A stretch of DNA of 64,000 nt from Rhodobacteraceae bacterium F11138 (lineage in GTDB: Bacteria > Pseudomonadota > Alphaproteobacteria > Rhodobacterales > Rhodobacteraceae), in assembly GCA_016521575.1 (NCBI GenBank), contig JAEKDP010000002.1, positions 410,098 through 474,097 on the forward strand, in the 5' to 3' direction. Numbering within the stretch: position 1 is the first letter of the stretch; every line of letters starts with the position of its first letter. This document shows positions 44,898-53,186 of the stretch, one piece after another. The notes below the pieces were generated by a model. The model searched no databases and had not been told where the DNA came from. It saw only the letters and a program-made list of their open reading frames with translations. The position numbers were made by a program, and so were the translations under genes.

Positions 44898-45635
44898 CTA
44901 CAGCATCGCCATGCCGCCGTTTACATGCAATGTGGTTCCGGTGACGTACGCCGCTTCGGGGCTGACCAGATACAGAACCGCAGAAGCGATTTCATCCGCA
45001 TCCCCCATTCGTCCGGCCGGGACCTGAGCCAGGATTTGCGTTTTCTGCTCATCTGTCAGCTTGTCCGTCATCGCGGTTTCGATGAACCCGGGCGCCACCG
45101 CGTTCACCGTGATGCCACGGCTAGCCACTTCATAGGCCAGGCTTTTGGACATGCCGATCATACCCGCCTTTGAGGCGGCATAGTTCGCCTGACCCGGATT
45201 TCCGGTCGCGCCAACCACCGAGCTGATATTCACGATCCGGCCCCATCGCGCCTTCATCATGCCCCGCATCACCCCTTTGCACAGCTTGAACGTCGCCGTC
45301 AGATTGACGTCCAGAACGCTTTGCCATTCATCGTCCGACATGCGCATGAACAGGTTGTCGCGCGTGATCCCGGCATTGTTGATCAGAATATCCAGGCCAC
45401 CCATCGCTTCGGATGCCTGTTTGGGCAATGCCTCGACCGCCGCCATGTCCGACAGATTGCAGGGCACCACATGCGCACGCTCGCCCAGGGCGGCGGCCAG
45501 ATCCTGCAACGGTTCAATCCGCGTTCCCGACAATGCCACGGTCGCCCCGGCGTCATGCAACACGCGGGCGATCGCGGCTCCGATGCCGCCGGATGCGCCG
45601 GTGATCAGGGCTTTCTTTTCGTTCAGGTCGAACAT
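44898..45635 (-). CDS. fabG: 3-oxoacyl-ACP reductase
   Basis: This NADPH-dependent reductase of the fatty-acid elongation cycle is 245 aa and an SDR protein. It has the TGASGGIG cofactor motif (about residues 12-19), NNAGITRDNL, catalytic Ser in ISSVVGATGNPGQ, and YAASKAG with catalytic Tyr/Lys. It ends in GMAML. The ATG has aaggag 8 nt upstream; a TTG two codons earlier is too close to that site. Confidence 0.96.
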   Translation of the reverse strand: MFDLNEKKALITGASGGIGAAIARVLHDAGATVALSGTRIEPLQDLAAALGERAHVVPCNLSDMAAVEALPKQASEAMGGLDILINNAGITRDNLFMRMSDDEWQSVLDVNLTATFKLCKGVMRGMMKARWGRIVNISSVVGATGNPGQANYAASKAGMIGMSKSLAYEVASRGITVNAVAPGFIETAMTDKLTDEQKTQILAQVPAGRMGDADEIASAVLYLVSPEAAYVTGTTLHVNGGMAML

Positions 45636-45711
45636 CTGCAACTCTCCTTCTGCCGATCCCGTCGCGCGGGGCCTTTCGGCATGGTTGGGTGTATCCGGAC
45701 TATCCGGTGTC

Positions 45712-46650
45712 TCAGGCCAGCGTGTCCAGCACGGCCTTGATGTCGTCCGCGGTTCCGACCGCGCGGCAGGTCACGCTGCGGTCTATCCGCCGCACCATGC
45801 CCGACAACGCCTTGCCAGCGCCGATTTCCCAAACCTCGTCCACACCCTGCGAGACCATGTATTCGACGCTTTCGCGCCAACGCACCGCGCCGGTAATCTG
45901 TCGCACCAGCAGGTCGCGAATTTCTTCGGGGTCCTGAACCGGCGCGGCCAGAACATTGGCCACGACCGGCACCTGCGGCGCCTGAATATCCACCGACGCC
46001 AGCGCATCGGCCATTGCTTCGGCTGCGGGTGCCATCAACTGGCAATGGAACGGGGCGCTGACCGGCAGCATGACCGCCCGTTTCGCCCCTTTGGCCTTGG
46101 CCAGTTCGGTTGCGCGCTCCACCGCCTCTTTGTGGCCGGACACAACCACCTGTGCCGGGTCATTGTCATTCGCCGCCTCGCAGACCTGCCCCTGCGCGGC
46201 CTCTGCCGCCACGTCGCGCACCGCCGCAAGATCCAGCCCCAACACAGCCGCCATCGCGCCCACACCGACGGGAACCGCTTGCTGCATGGCCAGCCCCCGG
46301 ATCCGCAGCAATCTGGCCGTATCCCCCAGGCTCAGTGCCCGGGTGGCCGCCAGGGCTGAATATTCGCCCAGCGAGTGTCCCGCCGCAAAGGCCGCGGCGT
46401 CCAGTTCGACGCCTTCGGCCTGAAGGGCGCGCATGGCCGCCAGGGATGTCGCCATCAGCGCCGGTTGTGCGTTCTGGGTCATGGTCAGGGTTTCGATATC
46501 CCCTTCCCAGATCAGCGCGCTCAGGTTCTCTTCCAGCGCGTCATCGACCTCTTCAAACACCGCACGGGCCACCGGATACCCGTCGGCCAGGGCCTGCCCC
46601 ATGCCGATCGCCTGTGCCCCCTGTCCGGGAAATACGAATGCTCTGCTCAT
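45712..46650 (-). CDS. fabD: Malonyl-CoA:ACP transacylase
   Basis: The enzyme loads malonyl groups onto ACP. The 312-aa protein shows FVFPGQGAQAIGMG at the N-terminus, nucleophile Ser93 in GHSLGEYSAL, the catalytic His in SAPFHCQLM, and the C-terminal IGAGKALSGM. The ATG at 46650 opens MSRAFVFPGQ. It lies 76 bp upstream of fabG and is probably co-transcribed. Confidence 0.96.
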   Translation of the reverse strand: MSRAFVFPGQGAQAIGMGQALADGYPVARAVFEEVDDALEENLSALIWEGDIETLTMTQNAQPALMATSLAAMRALQAEGVELDAAAFAAGHSLGEYSALAATRALSLGDTARLLRIRGLAMQQAVPVGVGAMAAVLGLDLAAVRDVAAEAAQGQVCEAANDNDPAQVVVSGHKEAVERATELAKAKGAKRAVMLPVSAPFHCQLMAPAAEAMADALASVDIQAPQVPVVANVLAAPVQDPEEIRDLLVRQITGAVRWRESVEYMVSQGVDEVWEIGAGKALSGMVRRIDRSVTCRAVGTADDIKAVLDTLA

Positions 46651-46812
46651 CCTGCGCCTCCAATTGCCTGCCCCCGCATAGCCCGCAGCAGCCACAGAGG
46701 CAACGCCCACGGTTCAACCTGTGCAACACCGCGCAGATTGCGTGCACAGACTCGGCGTTGTCAGCACCCGCAGATGGCCTATTGTCACGCCGAACCCATC
46801 GGAGTGTGCAAG

Positions 46813-48063
46813 ATGCCCGCCGGAAACACCCATGCGCGCTATGGCGCTGTCAGCAAATCGTTGCACTGGTTGACCGCCTTGTTGATCCTGACGATCATTC
46901 CCCTGGGGCTGATCGCAAACGATCTGGCGCAGGACATCCGGAATCCCGACATTGCCACCACGGCCGCGATGACGGCGCGAACGGCGCTGTTGTTTTCGCT
47001 GCACAAGACGCTGGGCGTAACCATCTTCGCCGTGGCGCTGGTGCGTATCCTCTGGGCGCTCGTCCAACCGAAACCTGCCCCGCTGTATCCCGGGCGACGC
47101 CTGGAAACTCTGTTGGCGCAAACCGTGCACTGGCTGCTCTACGGATCCTTGTTGCTGGTGCCGCTGAGCGGATGGGTTCATCACGCCTCGACGACCGGCT
47201 TTGCTCCGATCTGGTGGCCATTCGGACAGTCCCTGCCCTTTGTGCCGCAAAACGATCGAATCGCCGAACTGTCCGGCGCGTTGCACCGGCTGCTGGTGCA
47301 GGTGCTGGGCGCGGCACTGGCGCTGCATGTGCTGGGCGCGCTGAAACATCACTTCATTGATCGTGACACCACATTTCTGCGCATGTGGCCGGGGGGCGCC
47401 GCCGACTCCGCGCCCACGTCACCCGCCCCGCGCGGCACGCATCATTCCGCTGCACCTGCGATTGCCGCGCTGGCGGTCTGGGGTTTGGCGCTAAGCGTCG
47501 GGTATGTCGCAGGCACGTTCCCAAACCCACGGGAACACCATGCCCCGGATACCGCCCTGCCGATGGTTCAATCCGAATGGCAGGTGACGGACGGCACAAT
47601 CGAAATCACCATATCCCAAATGGGCAGCCCGGTTGTCGGCCGTTTTGAAGCATGGACCGCCCAGATTTCCTATTCCGACACCAACACGCCGGGGCCGGTC
47701 GGGGCAGTCGAAACACGGATTGCAGTGGAGTCCCTGGTTTTGGGGTCCGTTACGAAACAAGCAGTGGGCGCAGATTTTCTGGACGCACAACAGCATCCCG
47801 TCGCGGTGTTTTCAGCCCCGATCATCCGCACCGAGACCGGGCTTCAGGCACCGGGTACGCTGACATTGCGCGGCACGACCCTGCCCCTGACGCTGCCGTT
47901 TACGTTGAAGATGTCCGGCGATACCGCCCATATGAAAGCACGCGTCGTCATCGACAGGATGGATTTCGGGATCGGAACAACCACGCGCGACGCGGCCACA
48001 TTGGGCTTTGACGTCGACGTGTCGATCCACCTGACAGCGCAGCGCCAGACCGGCATCGAATGA
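46813..48063 (+). CDS. Cytochrome b561-YceI fusion protein
   Basis: The 416-aa protein fuses two modules. Residues 1-195 are a cytochrome b561-type four-helix membrane domain (KSLHWLTALLILTII, FSLHKTLGVTIFAV, TVHWLLYGSLLLVPLSGW, RLLVQVLGAALALHVLGALKHHF) with His pairs to bind two hemes. A further membrane helix near 220-240 leads to a periplasmic YceI beta-barrel (about 255-416), expected to bind an isoprenoid such as a quinone. Such a fusion suggests electron transfer between lipid-soluble quinol and the hemes. ggag lies 8 nt before the ATG. Confidence 0.88.
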   Translation: MPAGNTHARYGAVSKSLHWLTALLILTIIPLGLIANDLAQDIRNPDIATTAAMTARTALLFSLHKTLGVTIFAVALVRILWALVQPKPAPLYPGRRLETLLAQTVHWLLYGSLLLVPLSGWVHHASTTGFAPIWWPFGQSLPFVPQNDRIAELSGALHRLLVQVLGAALALHVLGALKHHFIDRDTTFLRMWPGGAADSAPTSPAPRGTHHSAAPAIAALAVWGLALSVGYVAGTFPNPREHHAPDTALPMVQSEWQVTDGTIEITISQMGSPVVGRFEAWTAQISYSDTNTPGPVGAVETRIAVESLVLGSVTKQAVGADFLDAQQHPVAVFSAPIIRTETGLQAPGTLTLRGTTLPLTLPFTLKMSGDTAHMKARVVIDRMDFGIGTTTRDAATLGFDVDVSIHLTAQRQTGIE

Positions 48064-48081
48064 CGGCCCCGCGTCAGCCCT

Positions 48082-48675
48082 TCAATCGGGGCTTTCTTCC
48101 TTCAACTCGGAATTTATCTCGATGCGGATTTCATCAGACCCGATCGGCACAAAGGCCCCCATATCCCATTCGGACCGGCGTATCGTCGCGACCGCTGTGA
48201 CGCCCAGCCACTTGCCTTTGAATTGCTCAAAGAACTTTCCCACGGGATGTTCACCGACATTGTGAACCGTGACGTCGAATTTCGCCTCGCGCGTCACGTC
48301 CTTGATGGTCAGATCGCCAGTGACTTCAACCTTCATCGGGGCAGTCTGACGAAAAGCCGTCGAATTGAAACTGATCGTCGGATAGGTCTCGGCGTCAAAG
48401 AAGGTCGAACTCCACAGATCGTTGTTGAAACGCTCGACCCCGGTTTCCATGCTGGCCACGGGGATCGAGAAAAATGCGCGCGAGTCCGGAACCGAATCCA
48501 ACGAGAACTCAAGCGAACCGTCCACTTCGGTGAACTCAAGGGATTGCTCGGAAAACCCGGCATGATCCCAATATGCCCGCACTTCGGTATGATCCGGGTC
48601 GATCTTCCAGATTTCTCCGGACGCCACGGTCCCAAGCGCGAAAAGAAAGGTGGCGAGTGCTGCTGGCTTCTTCAT
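48082..48675 (-). CDS. YceI-family periplasmic protein
   Basis: The 197-aa protein has a signal peptide (MKKPAALATFLFALGTVASG) and the YceI lipocalin-like barrel (WKIDPDHTEVRAYWDHAGFS, SSTFFDAETYPTISFNST, VTGDLTIKDVTREAKFDV). Family members bind polyisoprenoids in the periplasm; the ligand here is unknown. It converges on the b561-YceI fusion with an 18-bp gap. The chosen ATG gives a normal signal peptide; 16 upstream codons are open but would spoil it. Confidence 0.88.
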   Translation of the reverse strand: MKKPAALATFLFALGTVASGEIWKIDPDHTEVRAYWDHAGFSEQSLEFTEVDGSLEFSLDSVPDSRAFFSIPVASMETGVERFNNDLWSSTFFDAETYPTISFNSTAFRQTAPMKVEVTGDLTIKDVTREAKFDVTVHNVGEHPVGKFFEQFKGKWLGVTAVATIRRSEWDMGAFVPIGSDEIRIEINSELKEESPD

Positions 48676-48788
48676 CGGGGTTCCAAATATAGTCTTCGCA
48701 ATGCTGGGGGCAGTCTGCGACAAAGCCCGAAGCCGAACAAGCCCGCATGAATGCGGCTTGCCCGTTCGCCCCCGCCTATTGCACCCGC

Positions 48789-49376
48789 CTATTGCAATTG
48801 CATCGCCTCTATCGAAATCTCGACCTCGACTTGGTCGCTGACAAAGGGCGCGAACATCCCCAGGTCGAAGTCGCTGCGCAACAGCGTTGTCGTGGCGCTG
48901 ACGCCGATTGCCGGTTTGCCGCTGAACGGCGGCAGCGGATACTGGTCCGTCATTGCGGTCATATGCGCGTCCAGCACCACGGGCACGGTGACGCCGTTGA
49001 TCGTCACATCCCCCGAAATCAGCGCCGTCTTGTCCCCGGTGACCTCGATGCCGGTGGATTCGAAACGGACCGTCGGATTGGCCTCGACATCAAAGAAATC
49101 GCCTGATTTCAGCACGTGATCAGAACGCTCCTGCCAGCCGGTCAGCAAACGCTCGACCGGAATCGACGTCGTCACGCGGGATGCGGCCGGGTTCTGGGCA
49201 TCGAAGACGATCTCGCCCTCGAAACCCGACAGGATCCAGTAGGTGGTCGAAAAGTCACCGTGCCCATAGGAAAAGGCAACCTGGCTGTGGCTTGGATCCA
49301 TGGTATAGACCTCGGGCGCAGCGGTGGCAGCACTGGCGGCAGCAATCATCGCGATGGCGGCAAGTTTCGTTTTCAT
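48789..49376 (-). CDS. YceI-family periplasmic protein (second copy)
   Basis: The 195-aa protein has a short signal peptide (MKTKLAAIAMIAAASAATAA) and the YceI barrel (YTMDPSHSQVAFSYGHGDFS, KSGDFFDVEANPTVRFEST, ISGDVTINGVTVPVVLDA). It is clearly diverged from the neighbouring copy, so this is an old duplication. Together with the fusion gene it makes three YceI domains in 2.6 kb. agaggg lies about 11 nt before the ATG. Confidence 0.88.
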   Translation of the reverse strand: MKTKLAAIAMIAAASAATAAPEVYTMDPSHSQVAFSYGHGDFSTTYWILSGFEGEIVFDAQNPAASRVTTSIPVERLLTGWQERSDHVLKSGDFFDVEANPTVRFESTGIEVTGDKTALISGDVTINGVTVPVVLDAHMTAMTDQYPLPPFSGKPAIGVSATTTLLRSDFDLGMFAPFVSDQVEVEISIEAMQLQ

Positions 49377-49520
49377 TTCAGAATGGCCCTCTTTTGGCAC
49401 GGGATGGCAATGCGTTCACATCCATCTAGATGGGCGGCGCGGGCCGCTGCGGCAATCGTCCAATTTTCCACACGGCCTGTGGACCGATGAACACTGGGCA
49501 CCCGGTTTGAACCAAGTGGC

Positions 49521-49548
49521 TTGCCCCCAGTGTCAGACCGTGTATATG
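49521..49548 (+). promoter_or_regulatory. Possible promoter of the rpsF operon
   Basis: TTGCCC (49521-49526) and TATATG (49543-49548) are 16 bp apart and about 110 bp upstream of rpsF. Confidence 0.4.
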
Positions 49549-49617
49549 GGGCCATCCCTTTGCAACGATCTGAACCGCGCAGTCTCTCGTGGCGGGGCCG
49601 CAAGGGGAAAATGGCCC
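49549..49617 (+). promoter_or_regulatory. Long imperfect hairpin in the rpsF leader
   Basis: Bases 49549-49563 pair with 49600-49617 in 15 base pairs (one G-U) with a three-A bulge, and a smaller CCGC/GCGG hairpin lies inside. The structure ends 39 nt before the rpsF ATG. Many bacteria control rpsF-rpsR through an RNA leader bound by the S6:S18 complex, and this could be such an element. I could not match it to the described consensus. If the predicted promoter is correct, transcription would start within the 5' arm. Confidence 0.4.
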
Positions 49618-49656
49618 GGCCTATGAAATGCGCCTTGAAACAAAGCAGGAGTCCAC

Positions 49657-50010
49657 ATGCCACTCTATGAGCATGTCATGATTGCGCGTCAGGATCTGTC
49701 CAACACGCAAGCCGAAGGCCTTATCGAACATTTTGGCACGGTCCTCACCGACAATGGCGGCAGCCTCGTCGATCACGAGTACTGGGGCGTCAAGACGATG
49801 GCCTACAAGATCAACAAGAACCGCAAGGGTCACTATGCCTTTTTGCGGACCGATGCGCCCGCACCGGCGGTGCAGGAAATGGAACGCCTGATGCGTCTGC
49901 ATGACGATGTGATGCGGGTTCTGACCATCAAGGTCGACGACCACAAGGAAGGCCCGTCGATCCAGATGCAGAAACGTGACGAACGCGACAACCGTCGCGA
50001 ACGCCGTTGA
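49657..50010 (+). CDS. rpsF: 30S ribosomal protein S6
   Basis: The 117-aa protein has YEHVMIARQDLS at the N-terminus, and WGVKTMAYKINKNRKGHYAFL and LRTDAPAPAVQEMERLMRLHDDVMRVL in the ferredoxin-like fold, plus a basic C-terminal tail. It binds 16S rRNA as a heterodimer with S18. caggag precedes the ATG. It heads the operon rpsF-rpsR-rplI. Confidence 0.97.
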   Translation: MPLYEHVMIARQDLSNTQAEGLIEHFGTVLTDNGGSLVDHEYWGVKTMAYKINKNRKGHYAFLRTDAPAPAVQEMERLMRLHDDVMRVLTIKVDDHKEGPSIQMQKRDERDNRRERR

Positions 50011-50039
50011 TCAAAAGCTTGAGAAAAGGACTGTAAGAC

Positions 50040-50267
50040 ATGGCATCCAAACCATTTTTCCGCCGCCGCAAGGTCTGCCCCTTCTCGGGCGACAATGCAC
50101 CGGCAATCGACTACAAGGACACCCGTCTGCTGCAGCGCTATATCAGCGAACGCGGCAAGATCGTCCCCAGCCGCATCACCGCCGTCTCGGCGAAAAAGCA
50201 GCGCGAACTGGCCCGCGCCATCAAGCGTGCCCGTTTTCTGGCACTGCTGCCCTACGCCGTGAAATAA
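50040..50267 (+). CDS. rpsR: 30S ribosomal protein S18
   Basis: The 75-aa basic protein shows [35 protein letters not shown] and [19 protein letters not shown], the standard S18 sequence. It partners S6 in the 30S platform. The gap to rpsF is 29 bp and to rplI 12 bp. Confidence 0.98.
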   Translation: MASKPFFRRRKVCPFSGDNAPAIDYKDTRLLQRYISERGKIVPSRITAVSAKKQRELARAIKRARFLALLPYAVK

Positions 50268-50279
50268 GGAGAGTTTGAC

Positions 50280-50909
50280 ATGCAAGTGATCCTTTTGGAA
50301 CGCGTCGCCAAGCTGGGCCAGATGGGCGATGTCGTGGACGTCAAGAACGGCTATGCCCGCAACTTTCTGCTGCCCCAGGGCAAGGCACTGTCGGCATCTG
50401 ATGCCAACATCGCCAACTTCGAGGCACAGAAGGCCCAGCTGGAAGCGCGCAACCTGGAGACCCGCAAGGAATCCGAAGCCCTGGCCGAGAAGCTGAACGG
50501 TCAGCAGTTCATCGTGATTCGGTCCGCTTCGGACGCCGGATCGCTCTACGGTTCCGTGACACCGCGCGACATCTCGGACGTGGCAACCGAAGACGGCTTT
50601 TCGGTCGACCGCAAGCAGATCGTGCTGACAGCACCGATCAAGGCCCTGGGCCTGCACAAGGTGCTGGTCGTGCTGCACCCCGAAGTTGACGCCGAGATCG
50701 CGATCAACGTGGCGCGGTCGGTCGAAGAGGCCGAATTGCAGGCCTCGGGCAAATCGATCCAGGAACTGGCCGCCGAAGAAGAGGCCGCCGCCGACTTCGA
50801 AATCGCCGAACTGTTCGACGACATCGGCAGCGCCGCATCTGACGACGATGATCTGGCAGAAGCCGCAGGCGTTGAAACCGACGAAGCGGAAGACGCCGAC
50901 AAGGCCTGA
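50280..50909 (+). CDS. rplI: 50S ribosomal protein L9
   Basis: L9 is 209 aa here, longer than the 148-aa E. coli form. The N-terminal domain ([36 protein letters not shown]) and C-terminal domain are normal. The extra 50 residues form an acidic, Ala/Glu/Asp-rich tail after [14 protein letters not shown]. Such tails are common in Rhodobacterales. ggag lies 8 nt before the ATG. Confidence 0.97.
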   Translation: MQVILLERVAKLGQMGDVVDVKNGYARNFLLPQGKALSASDANIANFEAQKAQLEARNLETRKESEALAEKLNGQQFIVIRSASDAGSLYGSVTPRDISDVATEDGFSVDRKQIVLTAPIKALGLHKVLVVLHPEVDAEIAINVARSVEEAELQASGKSIQELAAEEEAAADFEIAELFDDIGSAASDDDDLAEAAGVETDEAEDADKA

Positions 50910-50934
50910 TCTTCCGGGACGATCGCATACCAAG

Positions 50935-50963
50935 CGCGCGGGAAACCTTCCCGCGCGTTTTTT
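50935..50963 (+). terminator. Strong intrinsic terminator of the rpsF-rpsR-rplI operon
   Basis: A perfect 10-bp stem (CGCGCGGGAA/TTCCCGCGCG) with a 3-nt loop is followed by TTTTTT, 26 nt after the rplI stop. Confidence 0.93.
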
Positions 50964-51077
50964 CTGCCTGAAACGTCCACGACGTTCGGCAATCCGCCGC
51001 GCACGGGAAAACCGGCGCTTGCCCGCATCCGTGCAGACGCTAATCTGCCACTCAACATCCACAATTGCGGAAATAAA

Positions 51078-51566
51078 ATGCTGTCTCTGTCCCGACGCCG
51101 GGTCATGGCGATGATTGTTCTGAGTCTGACAACCTCGGCCTGCGCGGCAACACCAGTCACGAAACCGGCTGCCCCCGAGCCATCGCTCTATCCCAATGAA
51201 ACGCCCGAACTGCGGTCTCTGATCAACAAATACGCCGAAATCTACGAGATCCCGCCTTCCCTGCTGCATCGGCTTGCGATCCGTGAAAGCACCCATCGGC
51301 CATGGGCGGTAAACCGGCCGTATTACGGGCTGTTGCAGATCCTGCCCGCCACGGCACGCTCCATGGGCTTTCGGGGCCAGCCCAAGGATCTTCTCGATGC
51401 GGAAACCAATCTGAAATATGCCGGCAAGTATCTGCGCGGTGCCTGGCTGTTGGCGGATGGCAGCGAAGACATGGCGGTAAAGCACTATTCTCGCGGATAT
51501 TGGCGTGAAGCCAAACGGCGCGGCATGCTGATCGAAACCGGGCTTGTGCAACCAAAACCCCAATAA
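51078..51566 (+). CDS. Lytic transglycosylase, SLT domain, probable lipoprotein
   Basis: The 162-aa protein has an N-terminal signal segment (RRRVMAMIVLSLTTSAC) ending in Cys22. That may be a lipobox, although Thr at -3 is unusual. The SLT domain follows (about 50-150), with the catalytic Glu in LAIRESTHRPWAV and YGLLQILPATARSMGF, and NLKYAGKYLRG. It cleaves peptidoglycan glycan strands to 1,6-anhydro ends. It is small for the family and consists of the catalytic core only. Confidence 0.86.
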   Translation: MLSLSRRRVMAMIVLSLTTSACAATPVTKPAAPEPSLYPNETPELRSLINKYAEIYEIPPSLLHRLAIRESTHRPWAVNRPYYGLLQILPATARSMGFRGQPKDLLDAETNLKYAGKYLRGAWLLADGSEDMAVKHYSRGYWREAKRRGMLIETGLVQPKPQ

Positions 51567-51914
51567 CCCGCGCCCCCGGAAAGCACGGGCCGCAATAGAT
51601 CCGCCGACACGAAAGCCGCCCCTTTCGGGCGACCGCCGTCATCGCCAGGATGCCGTCGATCCGTGACCATCCCCAACATCACCGCCGCGTTGAGGTAACT
51701 GCCGATACGCCACGCGCGGGGGGCTGTGACCCAACTCAGCGTTCAGGCGAATTGTCTGAAACTCATTGCCTGATGGGTTGATTTCATGCAATATGCGCGG
51801 ACGTAGAAAGTGAAGCGGGAAGACTGCAAATCCGACAGCGGATCATCGGAACCGCAGACAGTCGGTGCAGAAGCGCGCTTTCTGGATCGGGGAACTGGGG
51901 AACAGAGGATAGAT
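51567..51914. other. 348-bp gap before the XRE regulator
   Basis: No gene with a credible start was found. There is a short GC hairpin near 51617-51631 that may end the transglycosylase message, and an inverted repeat TTCAG-N9-CTGAA (51742-51760) in the region expected to hold the promoter of the XRE-luxR unit. No clear -35/-10 pair stands out. Confidence 0.4.
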
Positions 51915-52313
51915 ATGAATAGGGTAGACAATCTCGTGGGGCAGCGTGTCCGTGCGTGTCGGCGCGCCATGGGCCTGAGTCAGACGGAACTCGGCGAAGC
52001 AATCGGCGTTCGTTTTCAACAGGTCCAGAAATACGAAACCGGGGCAAACCGCGTCAGCGCATCGCGGTTGTGGGCCATCGCCGATGTTCTGGGCGTAGAT
52101 GTCACCCAGTTCTTCGACGGGATCAAGGCGGACGACCAGGGCGGCACTGGCAAGGACGCGATGCCCCAAGACCACATGTCTTTCCTGTCCGATCCCGAGC
52201 GTCTTGAATTGATCGAATTGTACAATACTCTTCCACAGGGGCAGAAAAAAGCAGTACTGGCCTTTATCCGCTCCATGGCACAGACTGAGGCTGGACTGGA
52301 GACAACGACCTAG
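51915..52313 (+). CDS. XRE-family transcriptional regulator
   Basis: The 132-aa protein has an N-terminal Cro/CI-type helix-turn-helix (about residues 10-65: VGQRVRACRRAMGLSQTELGEAIGV, then VQKYETGANRVSASRLWAIA). A short C-terminal helical region rich in Leu and Gln follows (LIELYNTLPQGQKKAVLAFI). There is no peptidase or sugar-binding domain. It lies 36 bp upstream of luxR on the same strand, so it is probably co-transcribed and may take part in control of the quorum-sensing locus. The ATG has agagga upstream; 35 earlier codons are open but unconvincing. Confidence 0.85.
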   Translation: MNRVDNLVGQRVRACRRAMGLSQTELGEAIGVRFQQVQKYETGANRVSASRLWAIADVLGVDVTQFFDGIKADDQGGTGKDAMPQDHMSFLSDPERLELIELYNTLPQGQKKAVLAFIRSMAQTEAGLETTT

Positions 52314-52349
52314 CCGGGCAGACTTGCACCCGGCACCGAGGACAAAGAT

Positions 52350-53051
52350 GTGAAACTGATCGATCTGAGTTCAGTGCAGGATGTTGACCAGCACGCAGAT
52401 ACGTTTCTGGACGAGCTTTGCCAGTTGCTGGGGTTTGACTATGCGTCATACGCGGCGGCAAACCCGATCAGCGGCGATGTGCGGGGCTATGCGAACTATC
52501 CGGAAGAATGGAAGCTGCACTATACCAAGCGCGGGTTCCATCACGTCGATCCTACACTTTATACCTCTGCCAAAAGCATCGCCCCTGTGGATTGGGGGCG
52601 GTTCGAACACGACGGCAAGTTCAACAAGGTCTTTCGCGACGCCCATGACTTCGGGATCAGCGATCGCGGGCTGACGGTTCCAATCCGTGGCCCTTACGGC
52701 GACTGCGGGCTGCTGAGCGTCACGCGAAACTGCACTCTTTCAGAATGGGACAAGCTGAAAAAGGACGTCGTGGGCGACCTGCAGATTTCGGCCGTCCATA
52801 TACATGACAACGTCATGCAAACCGGCGTCCTCACCAAGGCGCTGTCGACCCCTGCCCTGTCATCGCGTGAAAAGGAGATCCTGCAATGGGTCGCCGTGGG
52901 CAAGTCACAACAGGACATCGGGGACATCCTGTCGATCTCGCACCGCACGGTCGAAGTGCATTTGCGCTCGGGACGAGAGAAATTGGGCGCTTTGTCAACC
53001 CCGCAAGCGGTTGGCCGCGCAATCGGTTTGAACCTGATAATGCCAGGTTAA
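52350..53051 (+). CDS. luxR: LuxR-family quorum-sensing regulator
   Basis: The 233-aa protein has an autoinducer-binding domain (about residues 15-145) with the conserved Trp54, Tyr58, Asp67 and Trp82 that contact acyl-homoserine lactone. A GerE-type helix-turn-helix follows (about 165-225: LSSREKEILQWVAVGKSQQD, then SHRTVEVHL). It would bind DNA in response to the signal made by the adjacent luxI. The start is GTG with gagga 7 nt upstream. Its stop codon lies inside the first of three palindromic repeats that continue into the gap before luxI. Confidence 0.92.
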   Translation: MKLIDLSSVQDVDQHADTFLDELCQLLGFDYASYAAANPISGDVRGYANYPEEWKLHYTKRGFHHVDPTLYTSAKSIAPVDWGRFEHDGKFNKVFRDAHDFGISDRGLTVPIRGPYGDCGLLSVTRNCTLSEWDKLKKDVVGDLQISAVHIHDNVMQTGVLTKALSTPALSSREKEILQWVAVGKSQQDIGDILSISHRTVEVHLRSGREKLGALSTPQAVGRAIGLNLIMPG

Positions 53052-53099
53052 CCAAGACCTTAGCGCCAGTTTAACCAGAATTCCGCCCCCAGGTTAACC
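53043..53099. repeat. Three 11-bp palindromic repeats phased at 23 bp, luxR-luxI gap
   Basis: CCAGGTTAACC occurs at 53043-53053 and 53089-53099 and CCAGTTTAACC at 53066-53076, so start-to-start distances are exactly 23 bp. A further variant, GGTTTGAACC, lies at 53025-53034 in the end of luxR. The core GGTTAACC is a perfect palindrome. Even phasing on one face of the helix suggests an operator for a multimeric regulator. Confidence 0.8.
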
Positions 53100-53131
53100 T
53101 AACCCCGCTTTCCATACGGGAATCCCCCAAT

Positions 53132-53143
53132 AGAATCGATTCT
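53132..53143. promoter_or_regulatory. 12-bp perfect palindrome upstream of luxI
   Basis: AGAATCGATTCT lies 43 bp before the luxI start. It is shorter than a typical 18-20-bp lux box and different in sequence, so its role is open. Confidence 0.3.
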
Positions 53144-53186
53144 CGACATATGTAAATTTGTAATTGGAAAGACGATGGGGAACGGA

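Noticed and set aside
53132-53143. Calling the palindrome upstream of luxI a lux box
   Set aside because: It is too short and does not share the usual lux-box ends, so it is listed only as an unassigned palindrome.
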